Below, in pieces: positions 44,757 to 54,111 of a stretch of 64,000 bases of DNA. The stretch's first letter is position 1; every line of letters begins with the position of its first letter. This DNA is from JAUIAI01 sp045106815 (GTDB taxonomy: Bacteria; Pseudomonadota; Gammaproteobacteria; Burkholderiales; Burkholderiaceae_E). A program made the position numbers and the translations under genes. The notes below the pieces were generated by a model. It saw only the letters and a list, made by a program, of their open reading frames with translations, made no database searches and had not been told where the DNA came from. The stretch covers positions 186,001 to 250,000 of the forward strand of contig JBGCFG010000003.1 in NCBI GenBank assembly GCA_045106815.1, in the 5' to 3' direction.

Positions 44757-46811
44757 CTAGCCGTCTGAGCTACCAGAGCCTGTTCCGGGGCTGCCCTTGC
44801 CCCGGCCTCGGCGCGGGCCCCGGGTGCGGTTGCGACTCTTATTACCCGTGTTGCCAGCCTTAGCACCCGCTGTCCCACCACTGCGGCCACCCGAAGCATT
44901 CCCGCCGGCCGAAGATCCCTTCCGAGATCCACGGCCGCCAGCATTCGCGCCACGTCCGCCACGATTGGCGCTGTCTGCATTGCCGCCCTTACCGCCCTTG
45001 CCACGCTTACTGGCACTGCCCGGTTTGCGACGTTGCCCGCCTCCTTTGCCTTTGCTGCCCTTGCTGCCTTTGCGGGCGGGCAACACACTTGTACCGTCTT
45101 CACCGCCGCGATCCATTGGTCCACCAGCCCAGAGCGCGCCAGAAGCAGCCTGACCTCGACGGGCCGCGCGACGGGAAATGCCCGGTGTCTTCATGGCGGC
45201 AACCGTATCGCGGACTGTCTTGGTAATGCCCTCCTGATGGGCGTTATCACCTGTCGGCTGCCAAAAATCATCTTCCAACTGCTCGGGTGACAGACTCGCG
45301 AACCGCGGGTCAACGTCATCAGCCGGAAACAGATGAATCGGCTGGGCGTCGTCGGGATATTCCTCATCATCATCGGCAAAGGGGTCTGCAAAAAACCCTT
45401 CATCGCCCAGATCTGCATCGGCCCCGTCGTCATCACTACCGGTATCGTCCGAATCGAGCCCACCGCTAACTTCGTCAGACAGTTTCGGATTATCGGGATC
45501 GGTGGCAGCAGCAACCGCTGCCGCAGAGCGAACTGATTGCAACAGCAGCGCAATCTCATCAGGGGTCAATTCCTGCCAGCGGTTGCGCCCGAGCTTTCTG
45601 GGCAGGCCCACTGGGCCGAACCGAACCCTGACCAGTCGGCTAACCGTCAAACCGACGTGCTCCATCAGCCGCCGGATCTCCCGATTGCGGCCCTCACTGA
45701 TGACAACCCGGTACCACGCATTGGCACCATCACCACCCAAGTCTTCAACCACCGACAACTGGGCGGTGCCATCCGCCAAGTCAACACCGCTCAGCAACGC
45801 CTGCTTTGCTTCGTCCTCAATACGGCCCAGCACCCGAACCGCGTACTCACGCTCCCAACCGTATCGCGGGTGCATCAATTTGTTGGCCAAATCGCCGGAA
45901 GTCGTAAAAATCAGCAAACCCTCGGTATTGAAATCGAGCCGGCCCACGGAAATCCAGCGGCCCGATTTGACCTTCGGCAGCTTGTCGAAAACCGTTGGGC
46001 GTTTGCCTGGATCGTCGCGCGAACAAATCAACCCGGCAGGTTTGTGCATCAACAAAACCCGTGGCGCAGGCGGCAACGGCTTGCGCTTGATCGGCCGGCC
46101 ATTCACTCGCACCTGATCCTTCGGGCCAACCCGCTGGCCAATATGCGCAGGCTGACCGTTGACTGAAACGCGCCCAGCAATGATGACCTCTTCCATCTCG
46201 CGGCGCGAACCAAAACCCGCATCTGCTAGAACTTTGTGCAGTTTTGGTGAGTCATCAGCCACGTTGGCCAGGTCTTCAGCGCTGGGCTTGCCATTGCCGA
46301 TCGGTGCAAGCACATCGATATCGGGAATGGGCTCGCCCGGCTGATCAAGATCGGCAGCATCATCAGCCTGCCCGGACCTTGGTCCAGCACCCGGCTTGCG
46401 GCGCGAGCGCGACCGGCGACGAGGGGGCCTCGTGGGAGCCGCTTCATCGGTCGCCTGGTCGCCAGCGCCGACTGCCTCGGAAGCCTGCGTGCCATCAGAT
46501 TGGCCTTCAGCCTGATCGGCCGGTGGGGCTTTCTTTGGGCCTGACCGACGTGGACGTCTTGTCTTTTGGCCGCTGCGCTTTGGTCGGCCATCTGATTCTG
46601 ACGCCGGCCCTGCAGCACCATCGGCCTGAACCGGGGCCTGATCAGACTGCTCGGCTGTCTGGCCTTCGGCACCGGCAGCCGGTTTGCGGCCACGCCGGCC
46701 GCGCGAATTACGTCTCCGGTTAAAGGCTGTACGCAATGAATGCCCGTCACCGGTCTCAGCAGGTGCCGATTGATCACCCCCGGCCTGATCGGGTTGCTTG
46801 CTTTCGCTCAT
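44757..46811 (-). CDS. rluB: 23S rRNA pseudouridine synthase RluB with long low-complexity tails
   Basis: A 684-residue RsuA/RluB-family synthase, which in E. coli modifies U2605 of 23S rRNA. The core lies at about 185-435: an S4 domain (KLHKVLADAGFGSRREMEEVI, RVSVNGQPAHIGQRV) and the catalytic domain with GRLDFNTEGLLIFT and GRNREIRRLMEHVG. The first 180 residues are rich in R, G, K, A, P and Q; the last 250 hold an acidic stretch, then a Gly/Lys/Arg/Ser-rich run. Tails are known in betaproteobacterial RluB, but both are very long here. It overlaps the scpB stop by four bases. Confidence 0.92.
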   Translation of the reverse strand: MSESKQPDQAGGDQSAPAETGDGHSLRTAFNRRRNSRGRRGRKPAAGAEGQTAEQSDQAPVQADGAAGPASESDGRPKRSGQKTRRPRRSGPKKAPPADQAEGQSDGTQASEAVGAGDQATDEAAPTRPPRRRSRSRRKPGAGPRSGQADDAADLDQPGEPIPDIDVLAPIGNGKPSAEDLANVADDSPKLHKVLADAGFGSRREMEEVIIAGRVSVNGQPAHIGQRVGPKDQVRVNGRPIKRKPLPPAPRVLLMHKPAGLICSRDDPGKRPTVFDKLPKVKSGRWISVGRLDFNTEGLLIFTTSGDLANKLMHPRYGWEREYAVRVLGRIEDEAKQALLSGVDLADGTAQLSVVEDLGGDGANAWYRVVISEGRNREIRRLMEHVGLTVSRLVRVRFGPVGLPRKLGRNRWQELTPDEIALLLQSVRSAAAVAAATDPDNPKLSDEVSGGLDSDDTGSDDDGADADLGDEGFFADPFADDDEEYPDDAQPIHLFPADDVDPRFASLSPEQLEDDFWQPTGDNAHQEGITKTVRDTVAAMKTPGISRRAARRGQAASGALWAGGPMDRGGEDGTSVLPARKGSKGSKGKGGGQRRKPGSASKRGKGGKGGNADSANRGGRGANAGGRGSRKGSSAGGNASGGRSGGTAGAKAGNTGNKSRNRTRGPRRGRGKGSPGTGSGSSDG

Positions 46812-48208
46812 CTTGACTCCAACGGCTCTGACTCACCCCTCTGCGAGTCTTCCTCTGCCGATGCCTCAGGTGAATCGTCCAGTCCATCCAGGGTTGGCAA
46901 ATCAGGCCAGTCCACCGTTTCGAGATTCGGATCATCGGCTGCAGTCCCGGTTGCCTTTGGACCGTCTCCTGAGGGAGTATCAGCAACCGGCTGCGCAACG
47001 AGAGTAGCCGCGGCGGCAGGCGGCTCCTGATCGGCTTCGGCATTAGTGGTCGACTCGTCTGCCTCAGACAAAGCTGCTACTGCTTCCGCCGTCGCAGCGG
47101 CAAGGAAGTCCCCATCAGCTGGGTTGCCAGCATGCGCCAGCTCGGGTGCGCTAGCCTGCAGTTGTTCAATGTCCTGATCAAGCGCGACGATTTGATCATT
47201 CGCCGCTTCTTGAGCATCGCCTTCAGTGTCTGTACCGTCGACGCGCGCCTCTTGTATTGGCGCATCAGGCACTTCTGGTTCCGGTGCTGAATCTGCTTCA
47301 GCTGCAACCATCGAGTCAGTATCCGGTGCAGGCAACTCTGACACATCGCTCGCTTCCGCGTCACTGGCTGTTGGTGATTCAGCTCCGACTTCCTGTTCAC
47401 CAGCCGTTACCTGGCTCGATCCAGACACCTCGGGCGTGACCGCTAAGCCCGGTTCAGGCGCTGAATCGGCTAAGAGCTCGGCCGTTGACTGATTTGCGAC
47501 CACAGCCACGGCGGCCACAGCGAGCGCAGCACCCGACTCCGAGGCTGGCCCGCCTTCGTCATCGTTTTCCAGATCTGATGCCTGCTCGTCGGCTAGTTCT
47601 GCTTCACTGCCAGTTTCCCGTTCAGAAACAGATCTGGACTCAGGATCGGGAGCCTCAGTAACCTGTTTATCAAAAAAGTCAGCAGCATCTTCGCCACCCA
47701 TCTCGTCAATAGGCGGTAACTCTTTAATGCTGAGTAGATTCAGATCATCGAGGAATTGCCTCGTAGTGCCGAACAGGGCTGGTCGGCCGAGAACATCCTT
47801 ATGGCCAATGACATCGATCCAACCCCGATCTTCAAGCGTCTTGATGATCTGCGACCCCACCGAGACGCCGCGAATCTCTTCAATATCGCCACGCGTTACC
47901 GGCTGACGATAAGCAATGATGGCCAGTGTCTCCATCACTGCGCGCGAGTATTTGGGCGCTTTCTCGGGTGATAAGCGATTGATGAAGGTGGCGTACTGTG
48001 GTTTTGACTGAAAGCGCCAGCCGCTGGCAACCGATACCAGCTCAACTGATCGATCAGCCCAGTCTAGCGAGAGTTCGTCCAGTAGCGGCCGGAGCAACTC
48101 GGCATTGAACTCATCGTCAAAGAGCTTTCGAAGCTGGGTCATTGACAGTGGTTCGGAAGAGCACAACAGCGCCGCTTCGAGCACATTTTTTATTTCAATC
48201 GTATTCAT
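46808..48208 (-). CDS. scpB: Segregation and condensation protein B with long acidic tail
   Basis: The first 185 or so residues are a normal ScpB, two winged helices: EAALLCSSEPLSMTQLRKLF, METLAIIAYRQPVTRGDIEEIRG, GRPALFGTTRQFLDDLNL. Normal ScpB ends soon after; this protein goes on for about 280 residues rich in Glu, Asp, Ala, Ser, Pro and Thr and nearly free of Lys and Arg. ScpB binds ScpA and SMC heads. It overlaps rluB by four bases, and both proteins carry long disordered tails. The tail is probably disordered; its role is unknown. Confidence 0.92.
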   Translation of the reverse strand: MNTIEIKNVLEAALLCSSEPLSMTQLRKLFDDEFNAELLRPLLDELSLDWADRSVELVSVASGWRFQSKPQYATFINRLSPEKAPKYSRAVMETLAIIAYRQPVTRGDIEEIRGVSVGSQIIKTLEDRGWIDVIGHKDVLGRPALFGTTRQFLDDLNLLSIKELPPIDEMGGEDAADFFDKQVTEAPDPESRSVSERETGSEAELADEQASDLENDDEGGPASESGAALAVAAVAVVANQSTAELLADSAPEPGLAVTPEVSGSSQVTAGEQEVGAESPTASDAEASDVSELPAPDTDSMVAAEADSAPEPEVPDAPIQEARVDGTDTEGDAQEAANDQIVALDQDIEQLQASAPELAHAGNPADGDFLAAATAEAVAALSEADESTTNAEADQEPPAAAATLVAQPVADTPSGDGPKATGTAADDPNLETVDWPDLPTLDGLDDSPEASAEEDSQRGESEPLESR

Positions 48209-48786
<578 letters not shown>

Positions 48787-48964
48787 TCTGATTGGCACGA
48801 AGTATAGCGCTGTCAGGTCCGTTCGCAAAATGGGCATGGGCGCCCAGTCGTTGAAAGCCTCATAATAGGCCCTGATAAATTCGGCGATTGCGCTTGAATG
48901 CCGTGAGCCAAAGTACAACGTCGTTCTGATAAACAGCCATAAACAGCCAGCCTTCCGAGTCAAC

Positions 48965-49513
48965 ATGAAATTCTGCTCCACCTGCGGCGAAACAGTGCAG
49001 TTACGCATCCCTCAGGATGACAACCGTGAGCGCTACTGCTGCTCATCGTGCGACACAATTCACTACCAAAATCCTCGTATGGTGCTGGGTACCCTCCCGG
49101 TCTACAACGACAAAATACTGCTATGCAAACGTGCAATCGAGCCACGGCTCGGTTATTGGACGCTGCCGGCGGGCTTTATGGAAAACGGAGAAACGGTTAG
49201 CGAGGGGGCGAGTCGCGAAACAGACGAAGAAGCAGGCATTGATTTCGAACTCGGACAGATCTTTTCGATCATGAGCGTGCCTCATGTTGGCCAGGTTCAT
49301 ATGTTTTATCTTGCCAGCATGACCAGCGAGCGAATTGGCGGCGGCCCCGAGACACTTGAAGCAAAACTGTTCTCAGAGCACGAGATCCCTTGGGCAGAGA
49401 TCGCGTTTCATACCGTCGAGAAGACCTTGCGTTGGTTTATCGAAGATCGACAGACGGGCAGCTTCGGTGTCCACTCTGCCGATGTCACCTGGGCGCAGCG
49501 CAAAAAGTCATGA
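48965..49513 (+). CDS. Zinc-ribbon NUDIX hydrolase
   Basis: A 182-residue protein. A zinc ribbon (CSTC at 4-7 and CCSSC near 25-29) precedes the NUDIX domain with a canonical box starting GFMENGETVSEGA and ending RETDEEAGI. This build (NUDIX with N-terminal ribbon) is seen in putative NADH pyrophosphatase-like or ADP-ribose hydrolases. The substrate is not known. It is the first gene of a plus-strand run nudix-aat-bpt-pyrD. Confidence 0.87.
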   Translation: MKFCSTCGETVQLRIPQDDNRERYCCSSCDTIHYQNPRMVLGTLPVYNDKILLCKRAIEPRLGYWTLPAGFMENGETVSEGASRETDEEAGIDFELGQIFSIMSVPHVGQVHMFYLASMTSERIGGGPETLEAKLFSEHEIPWAEIAFHTVEKTLRWFIEDRQTGSFGVHSADVTWAQRKKS

Positions 49514-49568
49514 GCAGATTCGGCAAGCGCATTGTGTGCGACCTGCCAGCAATCGAGTTTCGCTTGAA

Positions 49569-50378
49569 ATGACGCAACAGGCGCGCCAGCATCCGCCCCT
49601 CTGGGTAGAGCCGGGCGACCCATTGCCCGACCCTACCAGCGTCGGCCCTGACAGTCCCTGGGAAGGACCGGCGACCTGGCCTGAAGGGCTGATTGCCGCC
49701 GGCAATGACCTTGGAGCGAAACGCCTTATCGAGGCTTACTCTAAAGGACTGTTCCCCTGGTTCAGCGAAGGACAACCAGTGCTTTGGTGGAGTCCTGATC
49801 CACGCATGGTGCTCCAGACAAACAACTTTAAATGCCGTCGATCTCTCACAAAAGCGATTCGACAGATGGCTCGCTCGGGCCGGCACCGCATCAGCCTGAA
49901 TGAAGCCTTCCCGGCCGTGATGGACGCTTGTGCCGAGCAAAGGGCGGGCCAAGATGGCACCTGGATTACCGACTCTATGAAGCAGGCCTATTGCGAACTT
50001 CACGCCGCGGGCGCTGCGCATTCGGTAGAAATCTGGCGCCAAAACGAGCCGATTCAGGCATCAATTCCTGCCGGTCCAACGGACACCACTGAAGAATTGG
50101 CGGGCGGTTTGTACGGGGTCAGTCTAGGGCGAATGTTCTTCGGAGAATCCATGTTCGCTCGGGAACGGGATGCCTCGAAAATTGCTTTGGCTAGCCTGGT
50201 CCTTCTGCTTCAACGTCAGGGCATGCCCGTGATAGACTGCCAGCAGAATACAAGCCATCTGGCGTCTCTCGGAGCGATGGAAATCAGTCGCCACGATTTC
50301 CTCCAACAAATTAGTTGCCTGGTCGCCCAGCGACCGCCGGACTGGTCAACCATGAGTATCGAGTTCCCCACCGCATGA
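49569..50378 (+). CDS. aat: Leucyl/phenylalanyl-tRNA-protein transferase
   Basis: A 269-residue Aat. It moves Leu or Phe from tRNA to N-terminal Lys/Arg of proteins, marking them for ClpAP through ClpS. Motifs are GLIAAGNDLGAKRLIEAYSKGLFPW, WWSPDPRMVL, GTWITDSMKQAYCELH, GGLYGVSLGRMFFGESMF and DCQQNTSHLASLGA. ATG 49569 starts at MTQQAR, where homologues begin; the frame is open further up inside the nudix gene. It overlaps bpt as ATGA. Confidence 0.94.
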   Translation: MTQQARQHPPLWVEPGDPLPDPTSVGPDSPWEGPATWPEGLIAAGNDLGAKRLIEAYSKGLFPWFSEGQPVLWWSPDPRMVLQTNNFKCRRSLTKAIRQMARSGRHRISLNEAFPAVMDACAEQRAGQDGTWITDSMKQAYCELHAAGAAHSVEIWRQNEPIQASIPAGPTDTTEELAGGLYGVSLGRMFFGESMFARERDASKIALASLVLLLQRQGMPVIDCQQNTSHLASLGAMEISRHDFLQQISCLVAQRPPDWSTMSIEFPTA

Positions 50379-51124
50379 CTCACCTCAAAGAACTGCCGTT
50401 CTCTGCGTTGCAGTTCTACGCGACTGCCCCTTACCCATGTAGCTATCTGCCCAAACGGCAGGCTCGCTCGCAGGTGGCGACACCTAACCATCTGATCAAT
50501 GCCGATATCTACAGCGAGCTTGTCAAGGCAGGTTTTCGCCGCAGCGGCATTTTTACTTACCGACCACATTGCGATGGTTGCCGTGCTTGTGTGCCCGTGC
50601 GTGTTCCGGTCGCAGATTTCAAACCCAGCCGCAGCCAAAGGCGCGCCATGGTCGCTCACCAGGACTTATCGACCCTGGTTGCGAGATTAGGGTTTTCTGC
50701 TGAGCACTACGACCTATATTTGCGCTACCAGGCCAGCCGCCACGCAGGCGGAGGCATGGACCATGACAGTCGCGAGCAGTACGCGCAGTTCCTTTTGCAA
50801 AGCAAGGTCAACACGCGCCTGGTGGAATTTCGCGATCCTGATGGCGTGCTGCGCATTGTGTCAATTATTGACATCCTGAACGACGGCTTGTCATCGGTAT
50901 ACACATTCTTTGACCCCGATATTAGTACAGCCAGTTACGGCACATTCAACATCCTTTGGCAGGTTGAGCAGTGCCGCTCTTTGCAGCTGCCCTATTTGTA
51001 CCTGGGCTACTGGATCGAAGAAAGCCCCAAGATGGCTTATAAGGTCAACTTCAAACCAGTTGAAGTGCTCAACGACGGCGTCTGGATGCCGCTCGAGCAG
51101 CCAGAGTCTCCCAAATCATCATGA
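50375..51124 (+). CDS. bpt: Aspartate/glutamate leucyltransferase (Bpt, Ate1-like)
   Basis: A 249-residue R-transferase homologue that adds Leu to N-terminal Asp/Glu. It contains FYATAPYPCSYLP, GFRRSGIFTYRPHCDGCRACVPVRV with the family's cysteines, and FDPDISTASYGTFNILWQVE, YLGYWIEESPKMAYK. The ATG at 50375 overlaps the aat stop. Together aat and bpt give two N-degron routes. It also overlaps pyrD by four bases. Confidence 0.94.
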   Translation: MTHLKELPFSALQFYATAPYPCSYLPKRQARSQVATPNHLINADIYSELVKAGFRRSGIFTYRPHCDGCRACVPVRVPVADFKPSRSQRRAMVAHQDLSTLVARLGFSAEHYDLYLRYQASRHAGGGMDHDSREQYAQFLLQSKVNTRLVEFRDPDGVLRIVSIIDILNDGLSSVYTFFDPDISTASYGTFNILWQVEQCRSLQLPYLYLGYWIEESPKMAYKVNFKPVEVLNDGVWMPLEQPESPKSS

Positions 51125-52161
51125 GTCACGGGTGGTATTCGCCGCTCCGAGCGGCGCTATTTCAACTCGACCCTGAGAAGGCTCACGATATTGCTTTCAG
51201 ACTCGGCGCACTGCCGGGGGCCCCAAAGCTGATGCAGATGCTATGCGGCGAAGTGATCGATGACCCCGTTGAGCTGATGGGCCTGAGCTTTCGTAATCGG
51301 GTTGGACTGGCGGCAGGACTGGACAAAAACGGTCGGCACATCGACCTCATGTCACATGCGGGATTTGGCTTTGTCGAGGTCGGTACGGTCACCCCCAAGC
51401 CCCAGCCGGGTAACCCCAAACCAAGACTATTTCGGTTGAGTCAACAACGAGCAATTATCAATCGCTTTGGCTTCAACAATGAAGGGGTTGATGCTTTTCT
51501 CAGCCATGTCGAACAGGCGCGCTTCGATGGGATTATTGGGCTGAACATCGGGAAGAACGCGGCCACACCGATAGAACAAGCCACGAATGATTACCTCATC
51601 GGTCTGCGACGCTGCCATCCGATTGCCTCCTACATTACGGTCAATATCTCTTCCCCGAACACCAGCCAACTGCGCGCGCTGCAGCACGACAAAGCACTGT
51701 CTGACATGCTTGGCGCACTGGTTCAAGAACGCAGTAAGCTGCAATCATCAAACTCGCGCCACGTGCCCTTGCTCCTGAAGATTGCTCCTGATCTGACCGA
51801 TGATCAGGTGGATGAAATTGCCGGGCAACTCGTTCAACACCAACTGGATGGGGTGATTGCAACCAATACAACCATTAGCCGCGATGGCGTCAGCGACTCC
51901 CCTCACCATGAGGAAGCTGGTGGCTTATCTGGAGCGCCATTAAAAGCACGGTCAACCAAGATCGTGGGCCGCCTGCGCCACACACTGCCTGCGGGCTTTC
52001 CGATAATCGGCGTCGGGGGCATTGAGCATGCCCAGGATGCCGTCGAAAAACTATCGGCTGGCGCCGATCTCGTTCAGTTGTACACGGGCCTGATTTATCG
52101 TGGTCCGCAACTGGTGAGGGATTGCGCCGTTGCTGCCAGAAACCACTTTAAGGGGCGCTAA
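51121..52161 (+). CDS. pyrD: Dihydroorotate dehydrogenase (quinone), class 2
   Basis: A 346-residue class 2 enzyme at the inner membrane that oxidises dihydroorotate with quinone. The N-terminal helix is SPLRAALFQLDPEKAHDIAFRL; FMN-site motifs are NRVGLAAGLDKNG, GTVTPKPQPGNPKPR, NRFGFNNEGV and VNISSPNTSQLR with the class 2 serine; IGVGGIEHAQDAVEKLSAGA closes the barrel. The stop overlaps the convergent nitrile hydratase accessory gene by four bases. Confidence 0.95.
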   Translation: MSHGWYSPLRAALFQLDPEKAHDIAFRLGALPGAPKLMQMLCGEVIDDPVELMGLSFRNRVGLAAGLDKNGRHIDLMSHAGFGFVEVGTVTPKPQPGNPKPRLFRLSQQRAIINRFGFNNEGVDAFLSHVEQARFDGIIGLNIGKNAATPIEQATNDYLIGLRRCHPIASYITVNISSPNTSQLRALQHDKALSDMLGALVQERSKLQSSNSRHVPLLLKIAPDLTDDQVDEIAGQLVQHQLDGVIATNTTISRDGVSDSPHHEEAGGLSGAPLKARSTKIVGRLRHTLPAGFPIIGVGGIEHAQDAVEKLSAGADLVQLYTGLIYRGPQLVRDCAVAARNHFKGR

Positions 52162-52529
52162 CGAGCACCGGGCAGGCTCTCGCCATCTTCCATACGAAAC
52201 ATGGCGGTGCCGGCTGCAACACCGTTGTAAGCCCTAACGGCTTCTCGATGTGCGGTGAGTTGCAGTGGAGCTACCATCGCACGCTCGTGCAATATACGTT
52301 CAAGCGTTTGCAGCCAAGCGCGCCAGTAATCTGCGTTAGCTTCTGGGGTTTGCGGTAGCGCCTGAGAGGCTGTGTCAGCATCATCAGGCTGAGCGGCCGC
52401 CAGGGTTGCTGAAAACGCCTCAGCCCATTCATCCCACGGCAAATGGCCGGCCTCATTTAGCGCCACGACGAGCGCAAACGACTGGGCCTGCCAGGGCTCA
52501 TCAAACGGCTTAACTGGCGCGTGCATCAT
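52158..52529 (-). CDS. Nitrile hydratase accessory (activator) protein
   Basis: A 123-residue protein of the nitrile hydratase accessory family, with the signature FDEPWQAQSFALVVALNEAG, LPWDEWAEAFSATL and YWRAWLQTLERIL. Such proteins, related to the beta subunit's N-terminal part, help load cobalt into the alpha subunit. It overlaps the beta gene end by 20 bases and ends the operon. The start may be the second Met. Confidence 0.85.
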   Translation of the reverse strand: MMHAPVKPFDEPWQAQSFALVVALNEAGHLPWDEWAEAFSATLAAAQPDDADTASQALPQTPEANADYWRAWLQTLERILHERAMVAPLQLTAHREAVRAYNGVAAGTAMFRMEDGESLPGAR

Positions 52530-53181
52530 CTGCGCTCAGATAAGACTCCCAACAATCGACATAAACATCGGCGGCGGTGGTTTCAGCGCCAAACAAATCT
52601 ACTGCGTCAAACTGAACTGAATACAGCCACTCGGGTTTTTCATTGCCTGTTCGAGCATGCTCGTCGGGCAGCAAATGAGCCCCATGCACGGCTGAAATGC
52701 AACCTGGACGGCAGCGCGCATACGCAGGAAGCCTGGTATGCGCAGCGGGCTGGAGATTTCGCGTGAAGACGTGATCGCCCACGCCAAACAATGGCTTGTC
52801 CGCTAGTGGTCTGTCGACAGGCGCGCCTTTCTTAAGCGCCGTCTGCACATCTGCTGCAGCCAGGCGTCGCGGAAGCGGCAGTGGATCGCTCTTCACTGCG
52901 CCCTGGTCCAACTCCTCAGGGGTTACCAACCCCCGCTCCAAAAGCAAAGTCACCATGCCGGCAAGCCAAATCTGGTAGTACGAACTCTGACGGTATCGCA
53001 GTACCCCCATGGACTCACGCGCAGACCGGGCCTGATCTAGGTTCCAGGCACCCGTCGCACCCATCGCGAGCGCAAGCGAAAAAAGGCGTTTCTCCCAAGG
53101 TTCATGAAATGCCTCATCGTCGGCATCCATAGTGACCGGGCCAAAGCCATGTAAACCGCCAAGATCGTGAGGGCCGTTCAT
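52510..53181 (-). CDS. nthB: Nitrile hydratase beta subunit
   Basis: A 223-residue beta subunit starting MNGPHDLGGLHGFGPV, the family signature, followed by HEPWEKRLFSLALAMGATGAWN, YYQIWLAGMVTLLLERGLV and the SH3-like C-terminal part FGVGDHVFTRNLQPAAHTRLPAYARC. It closes over the metal site of the alpha subunit. The ATG at 53181 overlaps the alpha stop as ATGA; the frame extends further up within the alpha gene. Confidence 0.93.
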   Translation of the reverse strand: MNGPHDLGGLHGFGPVTMDADDEAFHEPWEKRLFSLALAMGATGAWNLDQARSARESMGVLRYRQSSYYQIWLAGMVTLLLERGLVTPEELDQGAVKSDPLPLPRRLAAADVQTALKKGAPVDRPLADKPLFGVGDHVFTRNLQPAAHTRLPAYARCRPGCISAVHGAHLLPDEHARTGNEKPEWLYSVQFDAVDLFGAETTAADVYVDCWESYLSADDARAS

Positions 53182-53822
53182 GCTGATGCCACCAGTGCAG
53201 TCCCGATCATGGCGTCTCGGCTGATGCAATCCACAAGGGTTTCAAAATCTCGCTCTGCCACATCAGGCGGCGGCATCGGAATCACCAGATAGCGAACTTC
53301 CGCGGTTGAATCCCAGACAGCAATCCGGGTTTGCTCGGGCAAAGACACACCAAAATCGGCCAGGACGCCGCGCGGGTCTGACACTGCGCGTGCTCGATAG
53401 GGCGCAGACTTATACCAGACTGGAGGCAGCCCGAGGACAGGCCACGGATAGCAGGAGCACAGAGTACAAACCACCATGTTGTGCACTTGCGGGGTGTTCT
53501 CGACGATGCGCATATGCTCGCCCTGACGGCCGCTGTAACCCATATCTGCGATCGCTGCATTGGCGTCATCTCGCAGCCACTGAAGGTAAGCCGGATCCGT
53601 CCAGGCGCGAGCCACTACTCTCGCCCCATTTCGAGGCCCAACCCGGTTTTCGTAGGTATCAATCAGTTCATCGAGAGCGGCCGGATCAACATAGCCTTTG
53701 GCCACCAGCAAGGACTCAAGCGAGCGCACCCGCAAGGTATCGTCATCAAGGAGATTCTTGTGATCAGGAAACGCCTGCATGTTGTCGGCGGTGCTGGTGT
53801 TGTTCGCACGATCTTTACTCAT
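53178..53822 (-). CDS. nthA: Nitrile hydratase alpha subunit, cobalt type
   Basis: A 214-residue alpha subunit. The metal-binding loop VCTLCSCYPW lies at 118-127; C119, C122, S123 and C124 give the claw setting, and Thr120 with Tyr125 is the cobalt-type form (iron enzymes have Ser and Thr). The enzyme hydrates nitriles to amides. Context is alpha-beta-accessory with overlaps, divergent from an IclR regulator. No amidase or nitrile transporter lies beside it. N-terminal residues 1-25 are not conserved. Confidence 0.94.
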   Translation of the reverse strand: MSKDRANNTSTADNMQAFPDHKNLLDDDTLRVRSLESLLVAKGYVDPAALDELIDTYENRVGPRNGARVVARAWTDPAYLQWLRDDANAAIADMGYSGRQGEHMRIVENTPQVHNMVVCTLCSCYPWPVLGLPPVWYKSAPYRARAVSDPRGVLADFGVSLPEQTRIAVWDSTAEVRYLVIPMPPPDVAERDFETLVDCISRDAMIGTALVASA

Positions 53823-53922
53823 AGCTCGATACTATCTTCATTGCACATTCTTTGGCGCGTTTCGAACTCCGTACCAGTTGATCTTGCCAGTGCTGCCAGT
53901 AAAAGGTTACATGTCAGATTTC

Positions 53923-53940
53923 CCAACGATCGATCGTTGG
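53923..53940. promoter_or_regulatory. Perfect 18-bp palindrome, candidate IclR operator
   Basis: CCAACGATCGATCGTTGG is an exact inverted repeat in the 289-base space between the divergent nitrile hydratase alpha gene (start 53822) and the IclR-family gene (start 54112). Position and symmetry fit an operator for the IclR regulator controlling both directions. No gene lies in this space. Confidence 0.6.
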
Positions 53941-54111
53941 TGTACCGTATGACGGTGTCGAATTCCAGCCAATGACGCCCGCTCATGAATGGGTGGGACA
54001 CAGTCAGGTTGATTCCACACTGAGTCCCTCCTACCGTCTGGCCAGTGACAAATTCGCGACAGCAGCGAGTAGGCGGCCCGCTGTTTTCAAGATGTGATTT
54101 ACCATTCCACC

